Notes under the pieces: model-generated | What the model was told of the DNA's origin: nothing | Seen by the model: the letters and a program-made list of their open reading frames with translations, nothing else | Databases searched by the model: none | Origin: Forficula auricularia | Lineage: Eukaryota > Arthropoda > Insecta > Dermaptera > Forficulidae | Length of the DNA: 64,000 bases | NCBI GenBank assembly: GCA_024734495.1 | Contig: JALMQS010000259.1 | Coordinates: 62,001 to 126,000, forward strand | Direction: 5' to 3' | In this document: one piece after another, positions 53,640-64,000 of the stretch | Numbering within the stretch: position 1 is the stretch's first letter | Layout: the number at the start of each line of letters is the position of its first letter | Translations under genes and position numbers: made by a program

Positions 53640-55060
53640 ATTTATGAGGATGTTGTACTCCATTGACTGGAAAATTATAAATATGAAAAGAAGACATCTA
53701 TGCCTAACAAAAACTAACATAAACTCAATTTTTCAAAATTGAACTTTTACACCACTTTCAAAATAAACGGTCGATTTGTCTTTTTTATTCGAATCAACTT
53801 AAATTCAAAAAAGTCTATGATTCCCGACTTGAGAAATAAGAAATACATTAAATTATTTTAACGAATAAAATTTAGTAACAACCCTTATTACTTTATTTTT
53901 CCCTTTAAAAAAATTCATAAAAAAATTTGAAGACTCAAAAAGATCTAAGGAATTTTACAAAGCGTTATTTCTTGTGAGTTTAAAAGCAATTGAAAAAAAA
54001 ATTATTAACCATGTTACATATTTAAATTTATTTTTTATTTATACACGCCATTTCTAAAAAAATTTTGTCAACACTTTAATGATAGTTTAAAAGAAATTTC
54101 CCTGCCTAAACCTCGCCTAGTAATAAATAAATATAGGCAAATTAATTCGTATATAAAATATATTTTTATTGTAGGTATGAGAGATCAGTCTATTTATTTT
54201 TCTTTCATCTGTTCATTGTGATCTTTTCATTATTTTACTTTGATTCTTAAAAAGGAAAATAAATAAAATAAACTTGAAATAAAATCTTAAAAATGAATTT
54301 CAAATGATTGTCTAATTAATTGTATTCAAAACAAAAATTCCCAGGAGTGTATTTTGTGCTTGCCTGGTAAACACAATGTACTTGAATTAGAAACCAAGAA
54401 ACCCGCTTTGACCCCCCTTTGCCCCCTCTTTAACTTGCTAACTACGAGCACTTCTACACCCTCGCCTCGGTCTTTCGCCCTTTGCCCGACAACCCTTATG
54501 AAAAATGTATAAAAAAAGAGTAAAAAAAAATGTTTTCATTATGAAGCTTATTCAGAAGCGCGGTTTTGCCCTTAAGCTAATTTCACTCCCACCCTCCTAA
54601 CCTTGTGTTCAAAATGACAACAGTAAAAAAATAAAAAAGAATAAAAAGAAAAAAAAGAAAAAGGACAACAACAAATCAAATTAAAATTGATTATGCTTAT
54701 TAAATTCAATCAGAGATTAAAAGTCTTAAAAAAAAATGGAATAAATCGAATTATTGGCAAAATGACGGAGTACGATGCTAGATTGGATTTAAACAAAACA
54801 ATAAAGAAGATAAGAATGATAGGGCGCAAAGTAACAATTAAATTAACTATCGAATTGCTATTTAAATCCGATACAAAGAAACATGATATAGACAATTACT
54901 AATCAAATCAAATGATTAAAAAAAGTAATTTAATTTATTTAAAGAAAAATGGATACCTCTTTTGTACCTGAAAACTTATTATTTAGTTTTTTTGTATAAT
55001 TATGGAAATTATTTTTTTATCTATCCTAGATGATCGGAATGTTAAACTATTCCAAAACAA
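53640..55060. other. no gene called; average-GC patch at 54340-54610
   Basis: Mostly AT-rich. The 54340-54610 patch has no repeat partner and no convincing frame. The 71-codon plus frame at 54687 is lysine- and isoleucine-rich, as expected by chance at this composition. Confidence 0.35.
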
Positions 55061-55070
55061 AATATATTTT

Positions 55071-55278
55071 TAAATGAATTTAACTTTAAAGGACATCATA
55101 GATATTAGAGAAATATTTTTACATTGCATATCAGAGAGGTTCGTCCCCTTAGGAATCGAACCCAAGCGCTAACTAAGCTTGCCGGGCCAGTAGCCAAACC
55201 CTTAAGACAAATCTCTCTCTGACATGCAACATATATAAGTATTATAGCTAGATTTTTCACTCCCTTCAACTCAAAGGG
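55071..55278 (-). repeat. identical inverted duplication, left arm, tRNA-like core
   Basis: 208 bases that match 55497-55704 on the opposite strand with no difference that I can see. The core (55130-55225) is tRNA-like: an 8-pair outer stem (TCAGAGAG/CTCTCTGA), a TTAAGGGTTTGGCTACTGG A-box region and a GGGTTCGATTCC B box. Confidence 0.8.
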
Positions 55279-55288
55279 TAAAGAATGT

Positions 55289-55442
55289 AATGTAAAAATA
55301 TTTCTCTAATATCTATGATGTCCTTTAAAGTTAAATTCATTTAATAATATTATATACTGGGTTGATTTTTGAAATAATTTCCATCTTTTTTCAAAAAAAG
55401 ACACCCAAAAAGATACTTAAATCTTTGTTTTCACTGTAAAAT
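55289..55442 (+). repeat. 154-bp direct repeat, copy 1
   Basis: Matches 55650-55803 base for base as far as I can check (AATGTAAAAATATTTCTC to TTTTCACTGTAAAAT). Copy 2 overlaps the end of the right inverted arm, so the inverted and direct repeats share one ancestral unit. Confidence 0.8.
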
Positions 55443-55496
55443 CCATGGGTCCGTCACTGAAAACTTTTTTTCAGTTTAGCAGGAATTTTCACTATT

Positions 55497-55704
55497 CCCT
55501 TTGAGTTGAAGGGAGTGAAAAATCTAGCTATAATACTTATATATGTTGCATGTCAGAGAGAGATTTGTCTTAAGGGTTTGGCTACTGGCCCGGCAAGCTT
55601 AGTTAGCGCTTGGGTTCGATTCCTAAGGGGACGAACCTCTCTGATATGCAATGTAAAAATATTTCTCTAATATCTATGATGTCCTTTAAAGTTAAATTCA
55701 TTTA
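55497..55704 (+). repeat. identical inverted duplication, right arm, tRNA-like core
   Basis: Plus-strand copy of the left arm. B box at 55612-55623. The outer stem is intact in both copies. The core could be a SINE head; the canonical cloverleaf is not met, so I do not call a tRNA gene. Confidence 0.8.
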
Positions 55705-55803
55705 ATAATATTATATACTGGGTTGATTTTTGAAATAATTTCCATCTTTTTTCAAAAAAAGACACCCAAAAAGATACTTAAATCTTTGTTTTCACTGTAA
55801 AAT
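55650..55803 (+). repeat. 154-bp direct repeat, copy 2
   Basis: Second copy of 55289-55442. Confidence 0.8.
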
Positions 55804-55974
55804 ATATTTTATTTAAAATTATTGAGTATCAAATAATTATATTTTTGTAAGAATATAAGTATGTATAATATACAGCTCCTAAGGTGGTTCATTACCAAAC
55901 ATCTCTGCATTGGCTCTATCTATGGAAGTAAAGGCTAGTCAGTTCCAATAGCCCTTCTCGTTCGTACTGACGAG

Positions 55975-57399
55975 CAGTGGCGCTACTGCCGTAGCGAGCT
56001 TAACTTGCGCCCGGGGCACAATACCTTTTTAGCGCTCCCCCCCCCATTCGAAAACCATATAATATTATATGTAAAATATACTCGCAAATAAATAAATAAA
56101 TAAAGTCTAGGCTCAAGCTAGACTTTAAATTGAGACAAAAAATGTAGTTGAGGAAACAATACTAGATTTTGAAATGTACCTATATGATCATCTAGAATTA
56201 GTTCAAAAGATATCTATTATTTATTTTACATATTTATAAAGAAATATTTTAAAAACACGCAGTTATAAAACAATAAAAAAGTAAATATTTATTATCTCTA
56301 AGGAGATACATATATTTAATAATAATATGATTATAATACATTAATAAAACTAATTACTATGTATAAATTTTCCTTGCTTTTGATGAAGCAAATTTATCAA
56401 TAATATCATCAAAATTGATAATTTCAAATTTTTCTCTTTCCACACTTAAAAATGCTAGGTCACTTAGGCGATCTTGTCCCATCGTTGATCGTAGATATGT
56501 CAAAATTAATTTTAATTTGCTGAATGAACGTTTGCAGCTAGCAATTGATACTGAGATAGTCAGGAGTATTTCAAGTACCACTCTCAGGTTTTTGGAAAAA
56601 CATCTTTTCCATATCCATCATATAAGTAAGAAATTCTAATTTTAGGTTCAATTTCTTTTCTACTGCGGAGTAACATTTTGCAGTCACATATTTCGATAAA
56701 GAGTTCTATTTAATTGAAATCTGTATTATAAAATGCACCCATATTTTTACAATTTTTTTCAACATTATCCTTGTTTAATAAATTTTCAACGTCTAGTAGA
56801 AATCCAAATTTGAAATTAAGGTCACTTAATCGTGTAAATATTTCTTGTTGGAGACGATCAAGAACGCTTTTCATAACGCGAGAAATTTCACTTTCTGCGG
56901 AAAGACCAACATCTCTAGCAAATTCTTCGGGCATTTTGCGGCGTCTTTTTACACGTATTGTTGTATCAATATCCCATTTTTCACAAAGAGACTTCGCTTT
57001 TTCTATTACCTCTTCACAGAGCGTGTCTCGAATTTCGGCTAGTTCAGTCGCTAATGATTCAAGATCATGGAACGCTTCTCTAAAATTCATTCTAGGATCT
57101 TGTAATCTGAGCTGCACACGATCAATCCTCCTTAAGATTTCATACCAGAAATGAACTAAAGTTATGAAACTAAAAGTTAGTATATTTTGCAACAGAATTG
57201 TAGCTTCACTTCTGGTGTCACTTGTAGTGGTAGTGTCCTCTGCTAATTTTTCTAATAGTTCTACTATATTCTCTAGCCCATCGACGATAACGCTAACCGC
57301 TTGTATTCTGGCGCTCCGTCGTGTTTCAGATTCAAGTTTGACAGTTTTTGGCGCCCCTTTGTGAGTAGCGCCTTGCCCCCCCCCCTCGCTACGCCACTG
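55975..57399 (-). mobile_element. hAT transposon, internally deleted
   Basis: Ends CAGTGGCG..CGTAGCGAG and CTCGCTACGCCACTG are inverted repeats. Flanks CTGACGAG (55967-55974) and CTAACGCG (57400-57407) agree at 6 of 8 positions, an aged TSD. It encodes the C-terminal part of a hAT transposase on the minus strand. At 1.4 kb it is far shorter than a full hAT, so the N-terminal BED finger and most of the catalytic domain are gone. Confidence 0.85.
56357..57330 (-). pseudogene. hAT transposase C-terminal part (ZMYM1-like)
   Basis: Upstream part (57192-56710 and further 5'): VIEKAKSLCEKWDIDTTIR, RVKRRRKMPEEFARDVGLS and RVMKSVLDRLQQEIFTRLSD, as in ZMYM1-like hAT proteins. Downstream part: LEILLTISVSIASCKRSFSK, LKLILTYLRSTMGQDRLSDL and AFLSVER, the hAT dimerisation domain with its S.A..RSFS core. 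In-frame stops between the two (near 56690 and 56590) break the frame. The protein is not functional. Confidence 0.88.
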
Positions 57400-57539
57400 C
57401 TAACGCGGGGTCCAGAAAAGTGAACAACACGTCTGGAGTAAGCCAGAATCCAGGAGCTGCCGTAGGAGGATCAAGTTTGGTCGTCAAGGGCCTAAAGCGG
57501 CTTCACTCTTAATTTGTTTAGGGATTTTGAGAATTTGTA

Positions 57540-58010
57540 AGGAAAATAAAATATTAATTTTCAAAAAACTCTGTATATAATATTAGATAATATTAGAATA
57601 AATAAAAATTTCTTTAATAGTAAAACTTTATTTTCCTAGAAAAATCGGAAAATGAGAAGTAAGGGGTAAGTTTGTATCACTTCAGGATTTTTGGAGTGGT
57701 TCATAAATTTAATTTTTAAGAGATATATAAAAATAAATATTATATTCATGCTCTGTATATAATATAATATTTGAATAAATTAAAATTTCTTTAATAGTAA
57801 AACTTTATTTTCTTAGAAAAATCAGAAAATGAAAGGTAAGGGGAACCTTTGTATCACTTCAGTATTTGTGGAAGGCTTCATAAATTTAATTTTTAGGAGA
57901 GATATAAAAATAAATATTATACTCGAGCTCTCTATAAAATATACTATTAGAAAAACTTAAAATTTCTTGAATAGTTAAACTTTATTTTCTTAAGAAGTGG
58001 GTTTACCCAA
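57540..58010 (+). repeat. tandem satellite, period ~176
   Basis: AATTTCTTTAATAGTAAAAC at 57609 and 57785 and a diverged copy at 57961 give a period of 176. TTTATTTTC.TAGAAAAATC and GGAAAATGA..G.TAAGG match the 44.8 kb monomers, so these are diverged members of one family. Confidence 0.7.
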
Positions 58011-58324
58011 AACAGAAAAACATGGCCAGGGGTCTAAGAGATAAAAAAGTTTGGGAATCTCTGGTCCAGAGGAAGATGAAGAAATGAGAGCAAGACCCCA
58101 ACAAAGCAAAAACTCATAAGGATTACGGTCATTAACAAATTGTTTATTCAGATGTATATATGATGTTGTATTTAATGTAATTTATTTTGTTAACTTACTA
58201 CATTAATGAATGGTCTCCACTTCAAAAAAGTATGGTAAAAGCTAGCTTAGTAGATTAAAGATCCTAGTTCTTTTTAAAAACTATGGCGCCGGGCAGAGGA
58301 TTCCGTATTCAATTCCCGACTTTT

Positions 58325-59175
58325 CCTTATTAAGCAACTTTAAAAAAGGAGAAGGTTCTCTATTGGGCTGAATTTTTTTTTGTGTCTATGTTACCTCATA
58401 TCTCCGCCAATTGTGAACTGATTTTGATAATTTTTTTGCATTGGGTTCAGTCTAGCTTCCGATTGGTCCCGTTTTTTTCATTGGTATTGGACCTTTTTTA
58501 ATATGTTTGTTTAGGCATAACTTCTTTGTTTATGAACCGATTTTAATGATTCTTTTTTTATTGGAAAGAAGTTTCCTTAGGGTTAATACCATACTAATTT
58601 GGTCAAGTTCTGAAGATAGGATAAATGACGAAATAACGTAAATCTCCAATTCTTATGACCAAATAATCGAAATTATAACAAATAAAATCTTTTATAAAAA
58701 AAAATCTTAAAATATTCATTTAAAACCCGCAAACGTTTCGAGAGAATTTCTATATTTATGAAATGAATTTTATTATCATTTTCTGATTCATTCACCCGAC
58801 GCTTTCTCTTACGAGATGCATACAAAGTATTATCTTAAGTCACTATTAATAACATCACTAAAAAGAGAAAAATAAAAATAATTTTTATAAATAAAAATAA
58901 AACCGACTTCAAAAAAATTAAATGCAACAAATAAAATAATAAGAACTTAAAAATAAAATAAAATACACTAAAAGGTATAAAATAATTATCTTATTTAGTT
59001 AGAACTAAACGACGAAATATTAACATGAAATTACTTTTTTGAAGTCGGTGCCAAACATATAGGTACATTTTATTAATCGCACTCGACGGATCTTACTTAG
59101 TACGTTTGGCGGGTACGCTCGCTTATAGGTATAGTTTGTTTGGCACCGACTTCAAAAAGTAATTTCATGTTAATT
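58325..59175. mobile_element. CCGACTTC-family element, nearly complete
   Basis: Starts TTAAGCAACTTTAAAAAAGG, then CATATCTCCGCCAATTGTGA, the GAGATGCATACAAAG variant middle, AATAAAACCGACTTC, the GACGAAATATTAACATG arm and the spacer (59055-59140), ending CACCGACTTCAAAAAGTAAT. Most complete copy of the variant also seen at 30.6 and 45.1 kb. Confidence 0.75.
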
Positions 59176-59179
59176 GTCT

Positions 59180-59780
59180 AATTTTAATTCAAAATAACAT
59201 TTATATATATATATATATATACGTTTAGGTGTTTATTTCCATTAAGCAGCGATCAATAATTTTGCTTAAAATAGTGTTTCTCTTATTCATAATTAATTTG
59301 GATAGCTTTTGATACACACTGTACCTTGTTAAATGTCTTTCCCTGAAAAAGATAGAAGATAGTTGGTGATTTTATCGAAAATAACCCTCGACGGTAATTG
59401 AACAAAGAGACTCTCGGGTTTCCATTTCGTGGATGAATCATAGAGAACAAAATCTCAAGTTACTTTGCCTAATACTTTTAAATGAGTTATCTATTTACTC
59501 TAACCCTCCCTCTTCCGCCCCGAAAGACTTCTATTTCCTTTATGCGTTGTTTTTCCTTAATGTCTGAGGGTGATAAAATCTAATAAAGAAAAAGTGAAGA
59601 TCCCAGCAGGAGTCAAATTAATTTAGCATTCATTAGGTAGGAGATCATAACAATATCAAATATATGGAATATTATAATATCAGTATACAGGGTGTAAGTT
59701 AAATGGAATGCTACTTTAGGAGCATATTCTACTCTTGGAAATGAGTCTTTTAACTTATATTAAAAAATATCCTATCTTAT
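59180..59780. other. no gene called
   Basis: TA microsatellite at 59201-59220 followed by GTGTTTATTTCCATTAAGCA, similar to PLE tails at 29.2 kb. The remainder has no feature I can support. Confidence 0.35.
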
Positions 59781-59787
59781 TTTTTAC

Positions 59788-60556
59788 TTTACCATACAGG
59801 GAGGGTATAGTCAAGTATTGTAACCGTGCATGAAAAAAGTGTTTTTTTTCCTTCTTTTTTTCAAAATATCTCAAAAACGGCTTAAACTATTTCGATTAAA
59901 AAAATTGAGCGAAACCATGGCATTTCGCTCTATAAAAAAGCCCTAATAAGTGAACATCGAAAAAATTATATTTTTCGAGATAATAATTTTTTTGTCAAAA
60001 TGTCTGTTAGTCTGTGCGTTACCAAATTTTGTGTACGAGCTAGCTCAAAAACTAGTGTGAATATCGAAACCAAATTTCACAGTTAGTTTTGGTCCATTGA
60101 GATTAAGAGCTGATTAGATTTTGGTGCATATCGACCCAAAATTAAGGGGGGTGGAGGGGGGTTAAAAATTAAAAATCTAGGCCATTTGACCTAACTAAAC
60201 CAAATTTTGTATACATAATCAGTGAGACCCCAGAAGACTAAAAATGGAAAAACAAACAGCCCAAAATCGGGGGGGTTAAAAAATGAAAATCTTGGCCATT
60301 TACCAAACTCAACCAAATTTTGTATACATAATCAGTGGACCCCCAGAAGTCTAAAAATGCAAAAATAACCTCCAAAAAGGAGGGGGGGGTGCATGGTCAT
60401 AAATTAAAATCTTGGCCATTTGACCAAACTCAACCAAATTTTGTATACATAATCAGTGGGATCCCAGAAGTCTAAAAAGCAAAAACTAACACCCTCACCT
60501 ACATGATTATAAATCATTTTATTAAATATAAGTGAGGGGCCATGTTGTATGATAAA
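59788..60556 (+). mobile_element. TTTACCATACA-family element with three subrepeats
   Basis: TTTACCATACA at 59788-59798 and its complement (TGTATGATAAA) at 60546-60556. The 3' half has three tandem units of about 118 bases, each with CTTGGCCATTTGACC, AATTTTGTATACATAATCAG and CCCAGAAGTCTAAAAATG. Length differences between family members are mainly in the number of these units. No ORF. Confidence 0.7.
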
Positions 60557-60604
60557 GTCAAGTGGATGGCCACATCAGAACAGGTCAGCTTATTTATATA
60601 TATA

Positions 60605-60690
60605 CGAGCTGCTTCGGCACGCCCACTACAGCTCGACCCTCTGAGCAGGTGGCCCTGGCGGGCAGCGTCTCGGCATGCGATTATTAGGTC
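60605..60690 (+). other. GC-rich hairpin beyond TTTACCATACA element
   Basis: CGAGCTG and CAGCTCG (60607-60637) form a 7-pair stem in an isolated GC-rich patch, preceded by TATATATATA. It may be the real 3' end of the neighbouring family. Overlapping 83- and 85-codon frames on opposite strands are not supported. Confidence 0.35.
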
Positions 60691-60799
60691 TGTAATATAT
60701 ATTTGTAATATTTTGTCCCCTCTTTCGCTCCCCACGCACTCATTTTGGCTATTGATTTTTACAGCAGACATTTTATATAGTCTTAAAAACTAACATTAC

Positions 60800-61860
60800 A
60801 AAATTTGATCTATATCGGAGAGAGTATTAATTTTTTGCCCCCACTCACATTTTGGGAGGTTGAAATTATTTTTTAGATATTTGCAAATAAATAACTCTCA
60901 GTTTTCTAAATAGTAAATGTACAGAAAAATTAAAAATTTATTTATTTCCCCCCTCCTTTCGCCCCCATACAGTCAATTTTGATAGTTGATTTTTACAGGA
61001 ATAGTTTCTTAAAGTAATAAAGAATAACTCTACAAAATTTGATCAAGATAGGAGAGAGTTTTAATTTTTTCCCCCACTCACATTTTGGATAGTTGGGAGT
61101 CGAATTTCAAAAAATCCTGAAATTACTTTTCAGTTATTTGTATTTAGAATTTTATTAAGTAAAAATCAAGTAGATACCTTATCGTTCTTAATTTAATTTA
61201 ATAATAATTTAATTTCTTAATATTAAAAGGAAAAAAAAGTATTCGTATACAATGTCAAATTTCAAAATAGGGGCCGTTTAACAGAATGGGAGAAATATAC
61301 CGTTTGAAAAAATAAAGTTAATATTTTAGAGATATAGAGAACATAATTTTATTTTTTAAATCTATATGTTGTACTCTATTAGAAATAAGTATAATTTATT
61401 GGGATTTTAAGATTTATTAATTTTTTTTTAATCAAAATTCAAAAATTTATCGATACCCATTGTAATATTTCTCCTTTCGAGGTAGTATGGAAAAATAATA
61501 GAATAGAATAAAAATAATAGGTAGGTATAAATAAAATATTCTAATAGATGAATAAAAACTTTATTAATAATAATAAATCTCAAAAAAAATTCTTTCGCTC
61601 ACCCAAAATATCTGTAACATATTCACAAAATTCCATCTTCTGGTCTAGTGTTTTGATAGAAAAATAAACAAATAATTCCCTAGAAATTAATATGTTCTTT
61701 AATAGGTGAGTATATAAAGAGACGAAAAAAGGGTGGTTGTTTTAATTTATCTCAAAAAATTTAACTTCCTATCCTTAAATTTAACCCTTCTGACATGTAT
61801 TAATAATTACCCATAAAAACTCATATTTAGTCGAAAAGGTGATTTTTTAATTAAATCTAA
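60800..61860. other. no gene seen; diffuse repeat remnants
   Basis: TTGATC.A.ATAGGAGAGAGT with CCCCACTCACATTTTGG occurs twice (about 60805-60860 and 61035-61090), a 230-base tandem. 61340-61395 has a satellite-like AAATAAGTATAAT patch. Confidence 0.4.
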
Positions 61861-61871
61861 TTCTACTCTAA

Positions 61872-61985
61872 GGGGCCGTCCATAAATTACGTCACACAGA
61901 AAGGGGGATGGAGCATCTCAGATTTGGGACAAAATGTTACATGATAATTTATTTTTTAAAAGGGTCACGGATATAATAATCCCTG
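61872..61985 (+). repeat. MITE-like terminus GGGGCCGTCCATAAATTACG
   Basis: GGGGCCGTCCATAAATTACG followed by TCACAC is a recurrent DNA-transposon terminus in insect genomes. Only one end is visible, so extent and class are uncertain. Confidence 0.45.
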
Positions 61986-62406
61986 ACTATCCATTATCTA
62001 TTGACATGTAAGAACCTGCAAAGACCTAAAAGACAAGTCCTGACAAGTTTTAGTCCAAAAGAGAAATGATTAATTAATTGTGATTGTTTTAGAAAACCCC
62101 AATTCTTTGTCTCCTTGTACTAGAATGATATAACTATAGACTTGGTTAGAGTCATAGCATATAAATTACTGAAATAATAAATATTTTAGAAAATGAAAAT
62201 ATGAGAAGAAGAAATTTTAAATATTCGAAACTTCATTATTTTTTTAACCTTATAATTTTGTTTTTAGTGAATTTTATTCTTGAAACAAGCTTCACGTATA
62301 GTACAAATGTACATTCATATTTTGAAAAAGGTAATAAATATATCTCTACATATAAATCTCAATTTTTTAAGGAAGTATATGAATTTATGTTGGACCACAC
62401 TGATTG

Positions 62407-62454
62407 CAGTGCTGGGCCACATGCGGCCCGCGAGCCACGGGTTGGACAACCCTG
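62407..62454. mobile_element. very short hAT-like remnant
   Basis: Ends CAGTGCTGGGCC and GGTTGGACAACCCTG surround ATGCGGCCCGCGAGCC. The right end is the CAGGGTTGTCCAACCCG-type hAT terminus seen in arthropods. Total 48 bases; no TSD recognised. Confidence 0.5.
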
Positions 62455-62519
62455 GCTTAGAGCTATTTAAATTGAATTAAAAGTCAATAGAATACAAAAC
62501 GCTTTATTTATCCAACTAT

Positions 62520-63290
62520 TTTGGAGCCCTTCCCTTTCAAAACAAATAAATAAATAAATAAATAAAAATGAATTTCATTGATCAGTTCTCTTTTATCCAA
62601 CCAAAAAGAGTGTTTAGCGAACATCGAGTATATGATTTATTTATTAATCGCCATAAATCATGAAGCTACTTTTAAGAACTCAACCAATCTGTCGCCCCCA
62701 AAATCCTTTCAACCCTTTCCCATAGCCAATCCCCCGCCATTTTTTGACAACCAAAAAAAAAAAATCGGTCATAATTCGTGACAATTTGTGAACCCATGCG
62801 AGATTATTTATTTGTCATTTTGAATGTTCGTGTTGATGATTCAATTTGTGAAGTGTGTATTTTATAGACGAGTAGAAACGGGATTGATGCATCGCCAATT
62901 GGATTATCAATCATCAATCGGGTAATTAAAGGAATGAAATTAAAGGGCTCTTATCACCCCCGCCTATACGGAACTTGTTTAAGCTTAATAGAATAGGTCA
63001 AATTATTAGCCTGATAGAATTTTCATCAAAACACAATCTATGTTTATTATTTAGAAGATAATATAAGAGTGGATTACACCTTTATAGGTACAAGTCAGAA
63101 GGATTTCATCTCTAGGCTTAAGCCAGATGAACCAATAGCGGGTTGGTACTTAGGTTCAACTCATGAGGGGATGGATGGGGTGATGATAATGAAAATAAGT
63201 TTAAATCTGGAATGAATAGATTGGTATTGTAACACCCCCTCTAAAAAATCAAAATAAAAGCACAATTTTTAAAATACATTTTTATATAGT
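62520..63290. other. possibly single-copy noncoding
   Basis: No repeat partner in the window. Contains GGATTATCAATCATCAATCG and several ATTA words but no gene signal. Confidence 0.3.
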
Positions 63291-63294
63291 TGAA

Positions 63295-63722
63295 AAGTAA
63301 TGGAAGGCAGCCCAAGGATAGTGAAAAAAAATTATTATATTTTCAAATAAGATGTATTTCACTCCTCTCCATTTCCATTAAAACCAACGTTTAGGAGGAT
63401 TCTTCCCTCTTTCTTCAGGGTTTCAAAGGCTCAGTGAAGGAAACAAACAAGATTCTTCATCCTTCTCTCACCCAGCAGTGTTTGAAATTTGTCCTTTCTT
63501 AACACAAGCATTAAATAGAAATTTTTCTTTTCTTTTTTCCCGTAAAGGGAAAAAAGATTTAAAAAACTTATATTTAATACTACTATTAAGAAAGGATAAA
63601 TTTCAAACACTGCTGGATGAGAGAAGGATGAAGCATCTTGTTTGTTTCCTTCACTGAGTCTTTGAATCTCTGAAGAAAGAGAAGAGAATCCATCGAAACG
63701 TTGGTTTTAATGGAAAAGGGAT
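63295..63722. mobile_element. PLE foldback
   Basis: Tail GTAATGGAAGGCAGCCCAAG at 63299 matches 28.5 kb. Arms CATTAAAACCAACGTTTAGG...AAATTTGTCCTTTC pair with complements to 63712, with the centre near 63545 (TTTTCCCGTAAAGGGAAAA). Minus-arm hammerhead: CUGAAGA present (63418-63412) but UAAA for GAAA. Confidence 0.7.
63664..63706 (+). ncRNA. hammerhead variant, GAAACGUU type
   Basis: CUGAAGA (63670-63676), weak stem II, GAAA (63695-63698), C-GUU. Core intact, no stem III loop, weaker GUU triplet. Confidence 0.45.
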
Positions 63723-63724
63723 AA

Positions 63725-64000
63725 TTTCTTGACGTACTTTTTTAGTCCAGTTAAATTGTTCTCTAAAGAGTCAATCGCGGGAAAGTTTCGAGACGGAACA
63801 TTGTCAAAACAAAAAAAGGTAAAAATCTCATTTTTTGGTGGTTTTTTGCTTATAACTCGAAAACTATTAACTTTTCGAACTTATACTATTATACCACTTA
63901 TTTGATAAAATTCTTAGATTTATAGATAGGTATCTAGCATATTTCATGACAGGATATGATCCGGATCCTCATAAGTGTCATGGAAAATGCTGAATATCTA
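63725..64000. mobile_element. fragment of the 35.1 kb hAT-like family
   Basis: TTTAGTCCAGTTAAATTGTT..TCTAAAG, GAAAGTTT and GGAACATTGTCAAAA with TTTTTTGCTTATAACTC match 35.28-35.4 kb and the reverse of 35.95-36.1 kb. It runs off the window. Confidence 0.55.

Overview
The window looks like AT-rich, repeat-saturated nuclear DNA from an arthropod, most likely an insect. It contains no operons, no long host reading frame and no rRNA gene. The pointers are families typical of insect genomes: hAT transposase and hAT MITEs, a mariner fragment, a pogo-type MITE, LINE reverse-transcriptase tails, tRNA-derived SINEs, Helitrons, and a GIY-YIG endonuclease of a Penelope-like element (PLE). I cannot name the species. 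Almost every open frame on either strand is a by-product of repeats.

Layout. 0-3.5 kb: PLE-type foldbacks, one enclosing a LINE tail, and a SINE. 7.5-10.3 kb: a duplicated segment with two candidate exons and a Helitron in the intron. 11-21.6 kb: foldbacks, an 0.8 kb TIR element with perfect target-site duplications (TSDs), and a 1.15 kb palindrome of the family I call CCGACTTC after its terminal motif. 22.6-34.7 kb: many PLE foldbacks nested in each other and in hAT-type elements, a MITE filled with a 20-bp minisatellite, and a second minisatellite. 35-37.4 kb: a hAT-type element and a duplicated segment. 37.8-49.6 kb: an inverted second copy of the 7.5-10.3 kb segment, interrupted by a GIY-YIG-bearing PLE and by a 9.2 kb block lying between two hAT-type MITE copies with one shared TSD on the outside. 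Inside that block are a mariner remnant, a GC-rich island and the best candidate for the 5' end of a host gene. 50-64 kb: minisatellite, Helitron, pogo MITE, an identical inverted duplication with tRNA-like cores, a hAT with a broken transposase, satellite monomers and further PLE foldbacks.

The unifying signal is the hammerhead ribozyme. The PLE foldbacks repeatedly carry the sequence pattern of the self-cleaving hammerhead: CUGANGA, a stem II, GAAA, then a one-base-pair or absent stem III ending in GUC, AUC or UH. One locus (29061-29107) keeps every core position and a perfect six-base-pair stem II. Hammerheads in PLEs, including forms that lack a usable stem III and act as dimers, are a described phenomenon. 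What is notable here is the density, the several sequence families and the inverted pairing of copies. The element carrying the GIY-YIG ORF has the same motif in its 3' tail, which ties the motifs to PLEs within this window.

Two insertion histories can be read directly because the window holds its own empty sites. The Helitron at 8939-9856 is absent from the inverted copy. The 9.2 kb composite block is absent from the 8.8 kb copy. Functions of candidate exons are not recognised.
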